Below are positions 37,377 to 46,484 of a stretch of DNA of 64,000 nt, piece by piece; the stretch's first letter is position 1; each line of letters opens with the position of its first letter. The DNA is from CBDFLD01 sp965249005 (GTDB taxonomy: Bacteria > Acidobacteriota > UBA6911). The stretch covers positions 310,001-374,000 of the forward strand of contig CBDFLD010000022.1 in the NCBI GenBank assembly GCA_965249005.1. Direction: 5' to 3'. Position numbers and translations under genes: made by a program. The notes below the pieces were generated by a model. It did not search any database. It was not told the DNA's origin and saw only the letters and a program-made list of their open reading frames with translations.

Positions 37377-37413
37377 GTGAGCTCTACGTGCGCGTAGAGC
37401 TCACCTCTCTTTT
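37377..37413 (+). terminator. Rho-independent terminator after the P460 gene
   Basis: A perfect 12-bp stem (GTGAGCTCTACG / CGTAGAGCTCAC) with loop TGCG is followed by CTCTCTTTT. It lies 22 bases after the P460 stop codon and separates the haemoglobin/P460 pair from the kinase genes. Confidence 0.88.
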
Positions 37414-37529
37414 GCGGGAGATGGTTCTTTAAATCTGTCGCCAAAATAACCGTGAAGGTGCTGTCGCGGCCAATTGCAGCATGGGATATGACCATTGATC
37501 ACTTAAAGAGGCCCAGGGGGAAGACTTTC

Positions 37530-38243
37530 ATGCACAAGTATGACGAAGAACTGGAAGCGATACACAACATCGTCATGGGAACAGCGGACGCAACTGGAGA
37601 GCGGTTTTTCAAGGAGGTCGTTCGCCACATGGCATCGACGCTCGGCGTGCGCTACTCCTTCGTGTCTGTGTTTACCTCGGACGATACCAAGCTCCGCGTC
37701 CTTGCTTTCTGGGATGGGACGCAATTCCGTGAAATTGGTGAGTACGATTTGGCGCCGACCCCCTGCAGCCATGTAGTGAAGGGAGACGTCTACCACTGCC
37801 CTCGCGACGTGCAGAAGTCTTTCCCGAATGATAAGTACCTAGCTACCTTAGGTGCCAAGAGCTACCGCGGGGTGCCATTGATTGGGCCAAGCGGTAGACA
37901 CACGGGCCACCTAGCGGTGCTCGATACGAAACCTATGGAGGAACAGCCCCGCTTCATTCACACCATGCGGATCTTCGCAACACGGGCCGCGGCTGAGCTG
38001 GAGCGTGTCCAGGCTGACGATGCGCTCGCAGATTCGCTCGAGGCGCTGCGCCGTGCACAAGCCAACCTGATCGCCTCTAAGCGAGCCGCGTCTCAAGGGC
38101 GGCTCGCGGCTGCCCTGAGCCATGAGCTTAACAACGCCCTTTCGGTGTTGGTTGCGAACCGTGATCTCTCGGAGCACTGGCTGTCCGAGCTTGCAGGGCA
38201 ATTTGAAGACGCTGAGGCGCTAGCGAGTGAGTGCTATTGTTAG
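37530..38243 (+). pseudogene. GAF-domain sensor histidine kinase, 5' portion (split by IS256-type element)
   Basis: Start chosen at the ATG (MHKYDEELEAIHN) after AGGGGGAAGAC; earlier ATG and GTG codons are in frame. Residues about 10-180 are a GAF domain (RHMASTLGVRYSFVSVF, FREIGEYDLAPTPCSHVV, SYRGVPLIGPSGRHTGHL), then a helical linker and HisKA with the phospho-acceptor in RLAAALSHELNNALSVL. The gene is cut in the codon after EALA by the IS at 38225; the frame then stops at 38243. The 3' half is at 39656-40264. Soluble: no membrane span. Confidence 0.88.
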
Positions 38244-39655
38244 TTGAAATTCAATGAAAGGAAAGCGGCTCCAAGAGTGGTAGATTTTTGTTTTTAGCGA
38301 AAACGAAGTCAACCAATTCTCAAGGAGCCACTATGAAGAAGATTCTACCAAACAGCATCACATCGAAGCAAAAACGATCCTCAGGCGGGGCTCGGGTTCC
38401 GGAAATCAACGATCAGGTCAATGAACTTGATGCACGTATCGAGCTGATCCAAGCATTGATACCGCTCGGATTGAGAGCCGTCCAGGACAGCCTTGAAGAT
38501 GAAGTCAACGAGCTCGCCGGGAAGCGTTATAGCCGAGCCGGCGGTGATTGCAACCTTCATCGATGGGGATCGCAAAGGGGTTCAGTGTATCTCACAGATC
38601 AGAAGATTCCAGTCCGTGTTCCTCGAGTCCGGGACACAAACCACGGTCGTGAAGCGCCGTTGAGAACCTATAGGCAGTTGCAGCAACCCAGGAATATGGA
38701 CGAGGGCCTTTTGAAGAAGGTGATCAACGGATTATCCTGTCGGAATTATCGGGAGTGCGCTGAGGCCGTTCCGGAGGCTTTTGGCATGTCAGCATCAAGC
38801 ATCTCGCGCCGTACCATCCAAGTGACAGCTCGAAAACTGAAGGAGCTGCAGGAACGATCTCTTGCAGGATACGATTTTGTTGCTCTCTTTCTGGACGGCA
38901 AAAGCTTTGCATCGGAGCAAATCCTGATTGGATTGGGAGTGACCCTCGAGGGTGAGAAGATCATCTTGGGGTTCCTGCAGGCCAGTACCGAAAATGAACG
39001 AGTGTGTATAGCCTTTCTCCGAGGGCTAATACAAAGAGGGCTTTGCCATGACAAGGGCCTGATGTGCGTTATCGATGGGTCCAAAGGATTGCGAAAAGCC
39101 GTCCAGGCGGTATTCGGCAACCGGGCGGTCGTGCAGCGCTGCCGATGGCACAAGCGTGAAAATGTATTGTGCTACTTACCCAAGAGCAAACAGGGAACCT
39201 TTCGCAAACGATTGCAGGATGCCTATCAAAAGCCAAACCTGAAAGAGGCAGAAAAAGCGCTTCTAAGGGTCCGAAAAGAACTATTGCTGCTGAACCAGTC
39301 AGCGGCAGCCAGCTTGGATGAGGGTTTCGAAGAGACTCTCACCCTTCACCGGTTGGGCCTGGCTGAGGAACTCCGGGAAAGTTTCTCTACTACGAATTGT
39401 CTTGAGTCCATCAATGCGCAGCTTGGACAAAGAACCGACAAAGTGGATTACTGGAAAAACAGCAACCAATTACATCGTTGGGTAGCTACGGCATTGCTCG
39501 AGATCGAGCCGAGACTCAGGAAGGTCCGTGGCTATCGCCACCTACCGAGGTTACGTCGTTCCTTAAAAGCCCGCTTTTCAAAAGCCGTGGAGGAACGAAT
39601 TGCGTGAATACCACGGGAGCCGCTATCCAATTTCAACTGAAAATGGGATTGACTC
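38225..39655 (+). mobile_element. IS256-family insertion sequence (1431 bp) with 8-bp target duplication
   Basis: 27-bp imperfect terminal repeats begin GAGT and share AGTTGAAATT (20 of 27 positions agree). GCGCTAGC flanks the element at 38217-38224 and 39656-39663. Deleting the element and one repeat restores the kinase frame (EALA-RIVGSATN). Confidence 0.92.
38333..39607 (+). CDS. IS256-family (mutator-type) transposase
   Basis: 424 residues from an ATG preceded by AAGGAG. Mutator-type DDE residues: Asp in VALFLDGKSFASEQ, Asp in CVIDGSKGLRKAV, Glu in STTNCLESINAQLGQRT; the signature CRWHKRENVLCYLP is also present. Full length and apparently functional. It is oriented like the kinase genes it interrupts, so readthrough into the downstream Ser/Thr kinase gene is possible. 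Confidence 0.95.
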   Translation: MKKILPNSITSKQKRSSGGARVPEINDQVNELDARIELIQALIPLGLRAVQDSLEDEVNELAGKRYSRAGGDCNLHRWGSQRGSVYLTDQKIPVRVPRVRDTNHGREAPLRTYRQLQQPRNMDEGLLKKVINGLSCRNYRECAEAVPEAFGMSASSISRRTIQVTARKLKELQERSLAGYDFVALFLDGKSFASEQILIGLGVTLEGEKIILGFLQASTENERVCIAFLRGLIQRGLCHDKGLMCVIDGSKGLRKAVQAVFGNRAVVQRCRWHKRENVLCYLPKSKQGTFRKRLQDAYQKPNLKEAEKALLRVRKELLLLNQSAAASLDEGFEETLTLHRLGLAEELRESFSTTNCLESINAQLGQRTDKVDYWKNSNQLHRWVATALLEIEPRLRKVRGYRHLPRLRRSLKARFSKAVEERIA

Positions 39656-40264
39656 GCGCTAGCGCGTATTGTTGGAAGTGCAACTAACACGGCTCGTCAA
39701 TCGCGTATAGCCTTGCAGCGGATAATCGATTTGGTCAATCGTCTTGAGCGGTTCACCCACATCGATAGAGCCAAGCGACGTCTGGTAGATATGAAAGGAC
39801 TTTTGGAAGACGCCATCGGTGTGCTCCGTGGAGCATGGAGTGATGATATCACTGTGTTGCGAGACTACGCTGAGGACGTTCCTGAGGTGGTGGTGTACCC
39901 GACAGGCCTGAGCGAAGTCTTCTCCAACATACTGAGCAATGCCGCTGCCGCGCTGCACGGCGGTGGTGAGATTCGCGTCACAACGCGCTACGGCATGGGA
40001 TACGTCCAGGTGCGGATTCTAGATACGGGACCGGGCATAGAACCCGACCGGCTAGGCCAGATCTTTGAACCTGGACTCCGTGTCAATGGTGGTCGGGTTT
40101 CAACTGGCTGGGGCCTCTTCATCTCACGTCAGATTGTTCACGATCACGGCGGCGAGTTCCTTCTGAATAGCGAGCCTAACCAAGGGACCGAGGTGGAGAT
40201 CCGGCTTCCCGTCGCTCAGCAGATATTGAGGAGTAGTGTCCGTGCCCGACGGAGTCTTCCATGA
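39656..40264 (+). pseudogene. Sensor histidine kinase, 3' portion (dimerisation helix and HATPase)
   Basis: In frame with the 5' portion after removing the IS: ARIVGSATNTARQSRIALQR, FTHIDRAKRRLVDMK, then the ATPase N box NILSNAAAALHGGGEIRV, G1 LDTGPGIEPDRL, F box IFEPGL and G2 STGWGLFISRQIV. It could still be translated from an internal start near 39713, but would lack the phospho-acceptor His. The stop overlaps the start of the Ser/Thr kinase gene by ATGA. Confidence 0.87.
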
Positions 40265-42651
40265 ACGAGCCTGATCACACCGCGGAGACGATAGACGTCA
40301 ACTCGAGCACGATCGCTTTCGATCCGGAAGGTCAGCTGATTGGCTCGATGATCGGTCCCTACAAGCTGCTGGAAGCAGTCGGCGAGGGGGGATTCGGTGT
40401 CGTGTTTCTTGCCGAGCAAATCGAACCGGTGAGGCGACGGGTCGCGCTCAAGCTCATCAAGCTGGGAATGGATACGAAACACGTCATTGCCCGCTTCCAG
40501 GCCGAGCGGCAGGCGCTGGCGATCATGGATCATCCGCACGTCGCCCGGGTATTCGACGCGGGCGCAACTGACGACGGCCGACCATACTTCGTCATGGAGT
40601 ATGTAGCTGGCATCCCCATCACCGAGCACTGCGATCTCCAGCGTCTCGGCATCAAGCAGCGACTGAGACTCTTCATCCAGGCCTGTGAGGCCGTTCAGCA
40701 CGCGCATCAGAAGGGGATCATCCACCGCGACCTCAAGCCGTCGAATGTCCTCGTCTCGGTGAAGGGCGGGGTTTCGGAGGTCAAGGTGATCGACTTCGGC
40801 GTCGCCAAGGCCCTCCATCAGAAGCTGACCGAGAAGACGCTGTTCACCGAACACGGTGAATTGATCGGGACGCCTGAGTACATGAGTCCTGAGCAAGCGG
40901 AGATGAGCGTCCAGGACATTGACACCCGCAGTGACATCTACGCTCTCGGCCTGCTGCTGTACAACCTCTTGACCGGCACGCTGCCCTTCGACCCGGAACC
41001 TCTGCGAAGGGCCGGATTCGGCGAGATCCAGCGGATCATCCGTGAGGAGGAGCCTCCCCGGCCGAGCACCAAGTTGAGCAGTCTCGGCGGTGATTCGACC
41101 GCCATCGCGGTCAAGCGGCAACTCGATACGCCATCGCTGTTGCGTGAGCTCCGCGGGGACCTGGATTGGATCATAATGAAGGCGCTGGAGAAGGACCGTG
41201 AGCGACGATACGAGACGGCGGTTGGTCTGGCTCGGGATATTGAGCGCCACCTCAACGACGATCCCGTGCTGGCCGGACCGCCAAGTGCGACCTACCGCAT
41301 GGGGAAGTTCGTCCGGAAGCATCGAAGAGGGGTCATCGCCGCATGCGGTGTCCTTGGTGTTCTCGTTCTGGCGATCGCCGGCACGACCTGGGGTTGGCTG
41401 GAGGCGATCGATGCTCGTGACGCGGAGTCACGCGCAAAGGCCGAGGCGGAGATCGAGCAGCGGATCGCCAAGGCGATCAACGAATTCCTGACAGATGACC
41501 TGTTGGCGGCGGTCGCGCCCTCGGCCGCGAGTGGCAAGGGTCGGGACGTTCTGATGCGCGACGTTTTGGATCAGGCCGCGAAGCGCATCGAGGACGCCTC
41601 CAGCACGGGTGGGCGATTCGAGGGGATGCCCTTGGTCGAAGCGTCGATTCACCGGACGCTCGGTAAGACGTACCGCCTGCTTGGGGACTATCCGGGCGCC
41701 GAGCGGCACCTGCAGCGAGCCCGATCGCTTCGGCGGCGCGAACTCGGCGCGGAGCACCCGGACACGCTGGCGTCGACGAACAACCTCGCGAACCTGTACG
41801 AGAATCAGGGTCGGTACGACGAAGCGGAGGTGCTCTATTCCACGACACTTCAGATCCGAAAGCGTGTCTTGGGGGAAGAGCATCCGCACACGTTGCTGAC
41901 CACGAGTAACCTCGCACTTCTGTACAAGAGTCAACGGCGATACGACGATGCGGAGTCGCTGCTCGTCACGACGATCCGAACCCTGAAGCAAGTGCTGGGC
42001 GAGACGCACCCGGATACGCTTGGCCCGATCGGCAATCTTGCCAGCTTGTACCGGCAGCAGTACCGTTACGAAGAGGCTGAGCCGCTGTACGCCACGATGC
42101 TGCAGATCATGAGGCAAGCTCGGGGCGAGGAGCATCCGGACACGCTCGCGGCCACGAACAACCTCGCGAATCTGTACCTGGATCAAAACCGTTACGACGA
42201 AGCTGAGCCACTGTATGTCAGGACACTTGAGATCAGAAAGCGCATCCTGGGCGATGAGCATCAGAGCACGCTCTTCTCAATGATGAACCTCGCGGCGCTG
42301 TATTTCGAGCAGCATCGCTTCGACGAAGCAGAGGCATTTCAAGCGCAGGCGTCGGCTGCTTCCTATCGCGTCTGGCCAAAGGGCGCCTGGTTCATCGGGA
42401 CGTTCCGCGGCGAGCATGGCCGCACACTATTGAAGTTAGATCAATACCAGAGCGCGGAGGCGGCACTCGCGGAAGCCCATGAGATCCTCACGAGCGCCCT
42501 TGGATCAGCTGACCCGCGTACGGTCTCGGTCGTCGAGTTGCTCGACGATCTCTACGCGGCCTGGCACGAAGCCGAGTCGGACAAGGGGTACGACGCGAAG
42601 GCCGCCGAATGGCGCGCCAAACTGAAACCAGCGGAGGCATCGCCGAAGTGA
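40261..42651 (+). CDS. Pkn-type Ser/Thr protein kinase with membrane span and TPR domain
   Basis: 796 residues. Kinase domain about 31-330: glycine loop GEGGFGVVF, Lys64 in VALKLIK, HRDLKPSN (155-162), DFG (178-180) and GTPEYMSPEQ. One membrane span at about 357-380, then a helical segment and at least five TPR/kinesin-light-chain-type repeats (about 470-690), each with NNLANLY-like and RYDEAE motifs. The ATG overlaps the histidine kinase stop by ATGA, so the two kinases were made from one message, an unusual His-to-Ser/Thr kinase pairing. The IS256 insertion upstream may now reduce expression. Confidence 0.93.
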   Translation: MNEPDHTAETIDVNSSTIAFDPEGQLIGSMIGPYKLLEAVGEGGFGVVFLAEQIEPVRRRVALKLIKLGMDTKHVIARFQAERQALAIMDHPHVARVFDAGATDDGRPYFVMEYVAGIPITEHCDLQRLGIKQRLRLFIQACEAVQHAHQKGIIHRDLKPSNVLVSVKGGVSEVKVIDFGVAKALHQKLTEKTLFTEHGELIGTPEYMSPEQAEMSVQDIDTRSDIYALGLLLYNLLTGTLPFDPEPLRRAGFGEIQRIIREEEPPRPSTKLSSLGGDSTAIAVKRQLDTPSLLRELRGDLDWIIMKALEKDRERRYETAVGLARDIERHLNDDPVLAGPPSATYRMGKFVRKHRRGVIAACGVLGVLVLAIAGTTWGWLEAIDARDAESRAKAEAEIEQRIAKAINEFLTDDLLAAVAPSAASGKGRDVLMRDVLDQAAKRIEDASSTGGRFEGMPLVEASIHRTLGKTYRLLGDYPGAERHLQRARSLRRRELGAEHPDTLASTNNLANLYENQGRYDEAEVLYSTTLQIRKRVLGEEHPHTLLTTSNLALLYKSQRRYDDAESLLVTTIRTLKQVLGETHPDTLGPIGNLASLYRQQYRYEEAEPLYATMLQIMRQARGEEHPDTLAATNNLANLYLDQNRYDEAEPLYVRTLEIRKRILGDEHQSTLFSMMNLAALYFEQHRFDEAEAFQAQASAASYRVWPKGAWFIGTFRGEHGRTLLKLDQYQSAEAALAEAHEILTSALGSADPRTVSVVELLDDLYAAWHEAESDKGYDAKAAEWRAKLKPAEASPK

Positions 42652-42935
42652 CGATGCCCAACAATGGGAAGTCAGTGTCGTCATTTCGTGCTCCTGCCCT
42701 GATGGTCAGCGGTTAGGCGGTCGCCGTGGCCGGTACTGAGGTGATGCTGGTGATGGGTGACACTGGGGGGTCTCCAGATAACCATCGCAATCTCTCAACG
42801 TCAATCCTCGACAGCGGTCACCGGACAAGTGCTTGCTGCGCAGGGGTGGTGTCACGGTGGTACAATACGGAATATGAACTAGAGGAAGTCCCCCCTCCGC
42901 CAAAAGAGCTTCGTCACGGACGATCGAAGGTAGCC

Positions 42936-44489
42936 ATGAGTCTCATGCACCGAAAGGCGAGACTGATCCCTGTTCTGGCAATCGTACTGAGCTGGACCGC
43001 CCTGACCCGCGGTGAGATCCGCTCCATCAAAGACCATGCCATTCCTCTGCCGGACGAGACCAGCTTTCTTCAGACCAAGATGGCGCTTCAATTTATCCCG
43101 AGGCGTCGGTGCTGCGACGGAGACCAGTTCATAGCGAGGCTCGGGGAGGCTTTTAGTAAAGTCCCCTTTCCGACGCTGCTGTGGTCCGACCCCGCGTGGC
43201 GCAAGCGCCGAAGTGTGTCCACTCGCGACGATGAAAGCTTAGGAACTTTCCTGGATCGAATGTCCTCGTCGGTGGGTCCCTATCAGGCCCGCGAGCATCA
43301 AGGATTCCTCGAGGTCGCATGGACTAAGGACTCCAGCGCTTCACTTCGTGACCAAGTCGAGCATTATCTCCCGCCCATCAGCATGCACGCGCAACTCTCA
43401 GCCCAGCTTCTGACCGTATGGCACCGGGTATCGGGCATGGATTTTGACTATGACTCGAACGTCGTCGATGCTGCCATGGATTTCGACAGGAGTTTCGAGA
43501 AGGAGATGCTCGACACCGTTCGGACCCTACAGATCGATCAAATCATAGGGAAATCAATGGAGTTCCGCCACAGTCTCACCACATCCCAATCCACTTCCCT
43601 CGATGAATTCATGGCCACGCTGGCAGCCTCGATTGGTGGTTCGGCCCGGCTCGTGAACGGCCGGTGGATCTTGGTCCCGTTCGAGAGAGACGAGGCGGGA
43701 CTCGAGCGTATCCGCAAACACGTCGCTCGGTTCCGGGAGGGAAATTACCGAGGGTCCGGCTATTGGTTGGCAAGAATGGGTGTGAACGCTTTACCCGAGA
43801 TCCTTGCCGAGTTCGAGAAGGCTGAGGAGCACGATCTGCTCGAACTCACCGATCTGCTAAGTCTCATTCCAGCGCCCGAACGAGATCGAGCGTTCCTGAG
43901 TCGGCTCAGCACCTTCATGAAAAAAAGATCGGAGGTTCACGACTATGGGTTCGTGTCCACGATCCTGCTCACGCTGGCGGACAATGGTAACGCGGCTGCA
44001 ATCCCACTTACGGAGCAGATCGCCTCGGAGCCTGGCTTCGATCACGACGTCAGGGCGACGGCAAACGTCTCGCTCAATCGGCTCGGGGCCTCCCCGGAGC
44101 CTCGCCCGATCAAGAAACTGTTGGACCTCGAGTCAGGAAGTACCGGAGACATCGAACTTCTCCCGAACCTGACGCCAATACTGCACGCACTGTTCGATCA
44201 GTGCTTTGCGCCAGCCCCCACGGAGGCAAGACTGCTGTCTGTCCCGCGTTTCAATTCCCTGGATACCGGGCAACATGGAAGAACCGTGATCCGAGGTGTC
44301 TCCGAGGGTGCGCCCCCTTTTTCCAAGATCCAATGGACGGTGCGAATCCTCGAAATCGGACGCGATGACGTTCTGGTAGAAGCAGAATTCGACTGCGGAG
44401 ACCTATGCAGTTCGGGTTTTCGCGGCCGATTCAGGCGAAGGGATGGTCGTTGGCTTGCGATGGCGTGGGAACATCTGTGGAGCCAATGA
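42936..44489 (+). CDS. Secreted protein of unknown function with HEAT-like helical region
   Basis: 517 residues from the ATG that gives a signal peptide (MHRKARLIPVLAIVLSWTAL); the frame is open upstream but not protein-like there. No family recognised. Residues about 40-260 have a Trp/Cys-containing region (RRRCCDGDQFIARLGEAFSK) and SLDEFMATLAASIGGSARLV, resembling short STN-like or secretin-type repeats. Residues about 280-440 are regular helices (LPEILAEFEKAEEHDLLELT, SLIPAPERDRAFLSRLSTF) suggesting HEAT repeats. It follows the Ser/Thr kinase on the same strand. Confidence 0.6.
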   Translation: MSLMHRKARLIPVLAIVLSWTALTRGEIRSIKDHAIPLPDETSFLQTKMALQFIPRRRCCDGDQFIARLGEAFSKVPFPTLLWSDPAWRKRRSVSTRDDESLGTFLDRMSSSVGPYQAREHQGFLEVAWTKDSSASLRDQVEHYLPPISMHAQLSAQLLTVWHRVSGMDFDYDSNVVDAAMDFDRSFEKEMLDTVRTLQIDQIIGKSMEFRHSLTTSQSTSLDEFMATLAASIGGSARLVNGRWILVPFERDEAGLERIRKHVARFREGNYRGSGYWLARMGVNALPEILAEFEKAEEHDLLELTDLLSLIPAPERDRAFLSRLSTFMKKRSEVHDYGFVSTILLTLADNGNAAAIPLTEQIASEPGFDHDVRATANVSLNRLGASPEPRPIKKLLDLESGSTGDIELLPNLTPILHALFDQCFAPAPTEARLLSVPRFNSLDTGQHGRTVIRGVSEGAPPFSKIQWTVRILEIGRDDVLVEAEFDCGDLCSSGFRGRFRRRDGRWLAMAWEHLWSQ

Positions 44490-44620
44490 TGGCAGCAAAT
44501 CTCTTCCCTTTCTCGTTCTTCCGGTTTTTGTGTGGATGGTTTACATAATTCTTGGTCTCCCACGACTTTGATAGATGCTGGACTACGGATGCATAGAATG
44601 GCCCTGTAAGGTGGCTCTCA

Positions 44621-45691
44621 ATGCTGTTTCGAATGAATCTCAGTAGGCGCCAAGAACTCTTCCCATTCGTTTTGCTTGCTCTCCTCGCCTCAAACTCTGA
44701 GGCTACGGAGCTTCGTCTGAAGTTCACGGACGATAGCGGTCAGGGCGTAACGATATCTAACGCGGAGCTACTGCTTGTTGCTTGGGGTATCACCGATAGG
44801 ATAGAGCTATCGCCGGACCACAAGGAATTGATCGTGCCACTTAATGAGTCCTGGCTTCGAGCACAATGGCCCGAGCGATTTGCGGACATGGAGAGAGCGT
44901 TCATCTTCATACAGGCAGATGGATTCGCCCCGATACGCTCGCACCCGTTTCTATGGCTTGGATCACACGGCCCTCCACGTGCGTCCGAAAACACCAAGTT
45001 GGAAATCGAATTCCCTCAAGGTAGAAAAGTGGTGATTCGCGACGGCGATAGCGCCGAACTTGAAATCGAATTGCGCCGCCCAGAGAAACGCTATCTCCGT
45101 ATCATTGATGATGATCAGAACCCATTGCCTGGAATGAAGGTGTCTAGCTACATGTTCTGGTCGTCGAGCAACCACTGTGGACACCTATCCGGCGCGGATC
45201 CCTTGGGCACTACCGTCACGGGTAGCGATGGACGGACTGAGATCCCAGATGGTGAGTTCGAGTACGCCTTTGTATTCGAAAAGCCTCTTTATGTACTCAA
45301 GAATCCAGAGAGGTTCCCATACATGCGTCCACGGCTGGTTACCTACCTGGCGGAGCAGGAAACCATCATCGAAATGCACCGTTGGCGGCGAAGGCCGCTT
45401 GAAATCCATGTCACAACAGGGGATCAGCCCGTCCAAGGGCAGGTGTTGATAGGAAGACTCGCGGGATGCCCATGTGGCGTATGTACCGGTGTCGTCGGCC
45501 TGGCGATTGGAGAAAAGAGACGGATTGACTCTGATCATGAAGGTGTCCTTCGGTTAGCAGATTTCTACCCTGAAAAGTGGGAGTCCGTGTTCTTTCAGGA
45601 CACGGAAGGAAACACTATTTGGAAAGCAGATCCCAATGAATGGCCGTCTCATGGGACGATAACCGTGGATTTATCAAAGCGAGCACGTTGA
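44621..45691 (+). CDS. Secreted protein of unknown function with carboxypeptidase-regulatory-like beta domains
   Basis: 356 residues; AAGGTGG lies six bases upstream of the ATG. A signal peptide (FPFVLLALLASNSEA) is followed by beta-rich modules with patterns of the CarboxypepD_reg fold: ELEIELRRPEKRYLRIIDDD, NPLPGMKVSSYMFW, GSDGRTEIPDGEFEYAF, PLEIHVTTGDQPVQGQVLIG and GCPCGVCTG, a Cys-rich turn. No catalytic motif. It may be a surface or extracytoplasmic binding protein; function unknown. Confidence 0.6.
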   Translation: MLFRMNLSRRQELFPFVLLALLASNSEATELRLKFTDDSGQGVTISNAELLLVAWGITDRIELSPDHKELIVPLNESWLRAQWPERFADMERAFIFIQADGFAPIRSHPFLWLGSHGPPRASENTKLEIEFPQGRKVVIRDGDSAELEIELRRPEKRYLRIIDDDQNPLPGMKVSSYMFWSSSNHCGHLSGADPLGTTVTGSDGRTEIPDGEFEYAFVFEKPLYVLKNPERFPYMRPRLVTYLAEQETIIEMHRWRRRPLEIHVTTGDQPVQGQVLIGRLAGCPCGVCTGVVGLAIGEKRRIDSDHEGVLRLADFYPEKWESVFFQDTEGNTIWKADPNEWPSHGTITVDLSKRAR

Positions 45692-45779
45692 GTTAGCGGA
45701 GAGAGCGCCCCGGAATACATCGAAGCTGATAATGCAAAGTGCAGGAGTTGCGGTCAATCAAACTCTCAATTGGCCGTGT

Positions 45780-46261
45780 AACGCCCTAGGCGTCCTCATC
45801 CTTTAGAAAGAAGCTAGATTTTGTGGTCAGCGGTGAGGAGGCCGCTCACCATGAAGAGAAAGCAGAAAAGAATTTCGAAGAAGACGGCCAGTGCGAGGAG
45901 AAGGCTTCGCCTTCTAGATTTGGATCACGACGTTTCGGCGCAAACTACTGAGAAATACCTTGGATGCAAGCAGCCCTTTAAGGAGGCGGTCAACGACCAC
46001 ATTGGCATTGAGCCACCGCCCTGACTGGTGCCAGAAGGCATTGGTACGTAACCGGACGGTTTGCCGACTATTAGTACCCTGAGGTGGATTGCCAAACGCA
46101 AAGGATCTAAAGCCACATTGCAGCCGGCAAACTTGCTGCGGCCCGGAGACCGGAACTGACTCACGGCTGGCGATGGATATTCTCTACATTTCACAACTGT
46201 GGCCTCTTCAATAGTGTAGAATCCGCACGTACTTTGAACTCCGGAACAGCTAGTGGAGTCG
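45780..46261 (+). mobile_element. Internally deleted copy of the tyrosine-recombinase element (MITE-like)
   Basis: The left 140 bases and right 330 bases match 31677-32943, but about 780 bases of the recombinase gene are missing. The deletion junction lies at a short TCACG-type repeat. The leader hairpin has one mismatch; the distal palindrome is kept in its arms. Flanking sequence differs from that of the full copy. Confidence 0.75.
45851..46024 (+). pseudogene. In-frame deletion remnant of the tyrosine recombinase (57 codons)
   Basis: The basic N-terminus (KRKQKRISKKTASARRRLRL) is joined directly to the C-terminal tail VSAQTTEKYLG, and the frame stays open to the natural stop. The catalytic Arg, Lys and HxxR are gone; only the final Tyr segment remains. 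It keeps the DNA-binding-like basic tail and the start hairpin, so a small protein could be made. Confidence 0.7.
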
Positions 46262-46484
46262 TCGGCTCCCGCGTTGCCGTCACCGGCGCTGGCGGCCAAA
46301 ACTCTAACCTTGTGCCCCCGGAGCCGGATGTCTCGGGCCAAGATCAGCGGCCACAGCCGGCTGAACATTGGCGAGCGCATCGAACAGTACCGGACTCCGG
46401 GCGCTGTTGGTTACAAGGAAGGACGGGCCCTCATGCTCGTGAACTTCATGCCGAACCCGAAAGACTCAGAGGAGGTGTCTGAGG

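Noticed and set aside
46253..46484. Separate gene upstream of the esterase (MLVNFMPNPKDSEEV)
   Set aside because: Only a short open stretch without start signal or homology; possibly the end of a lost gene.
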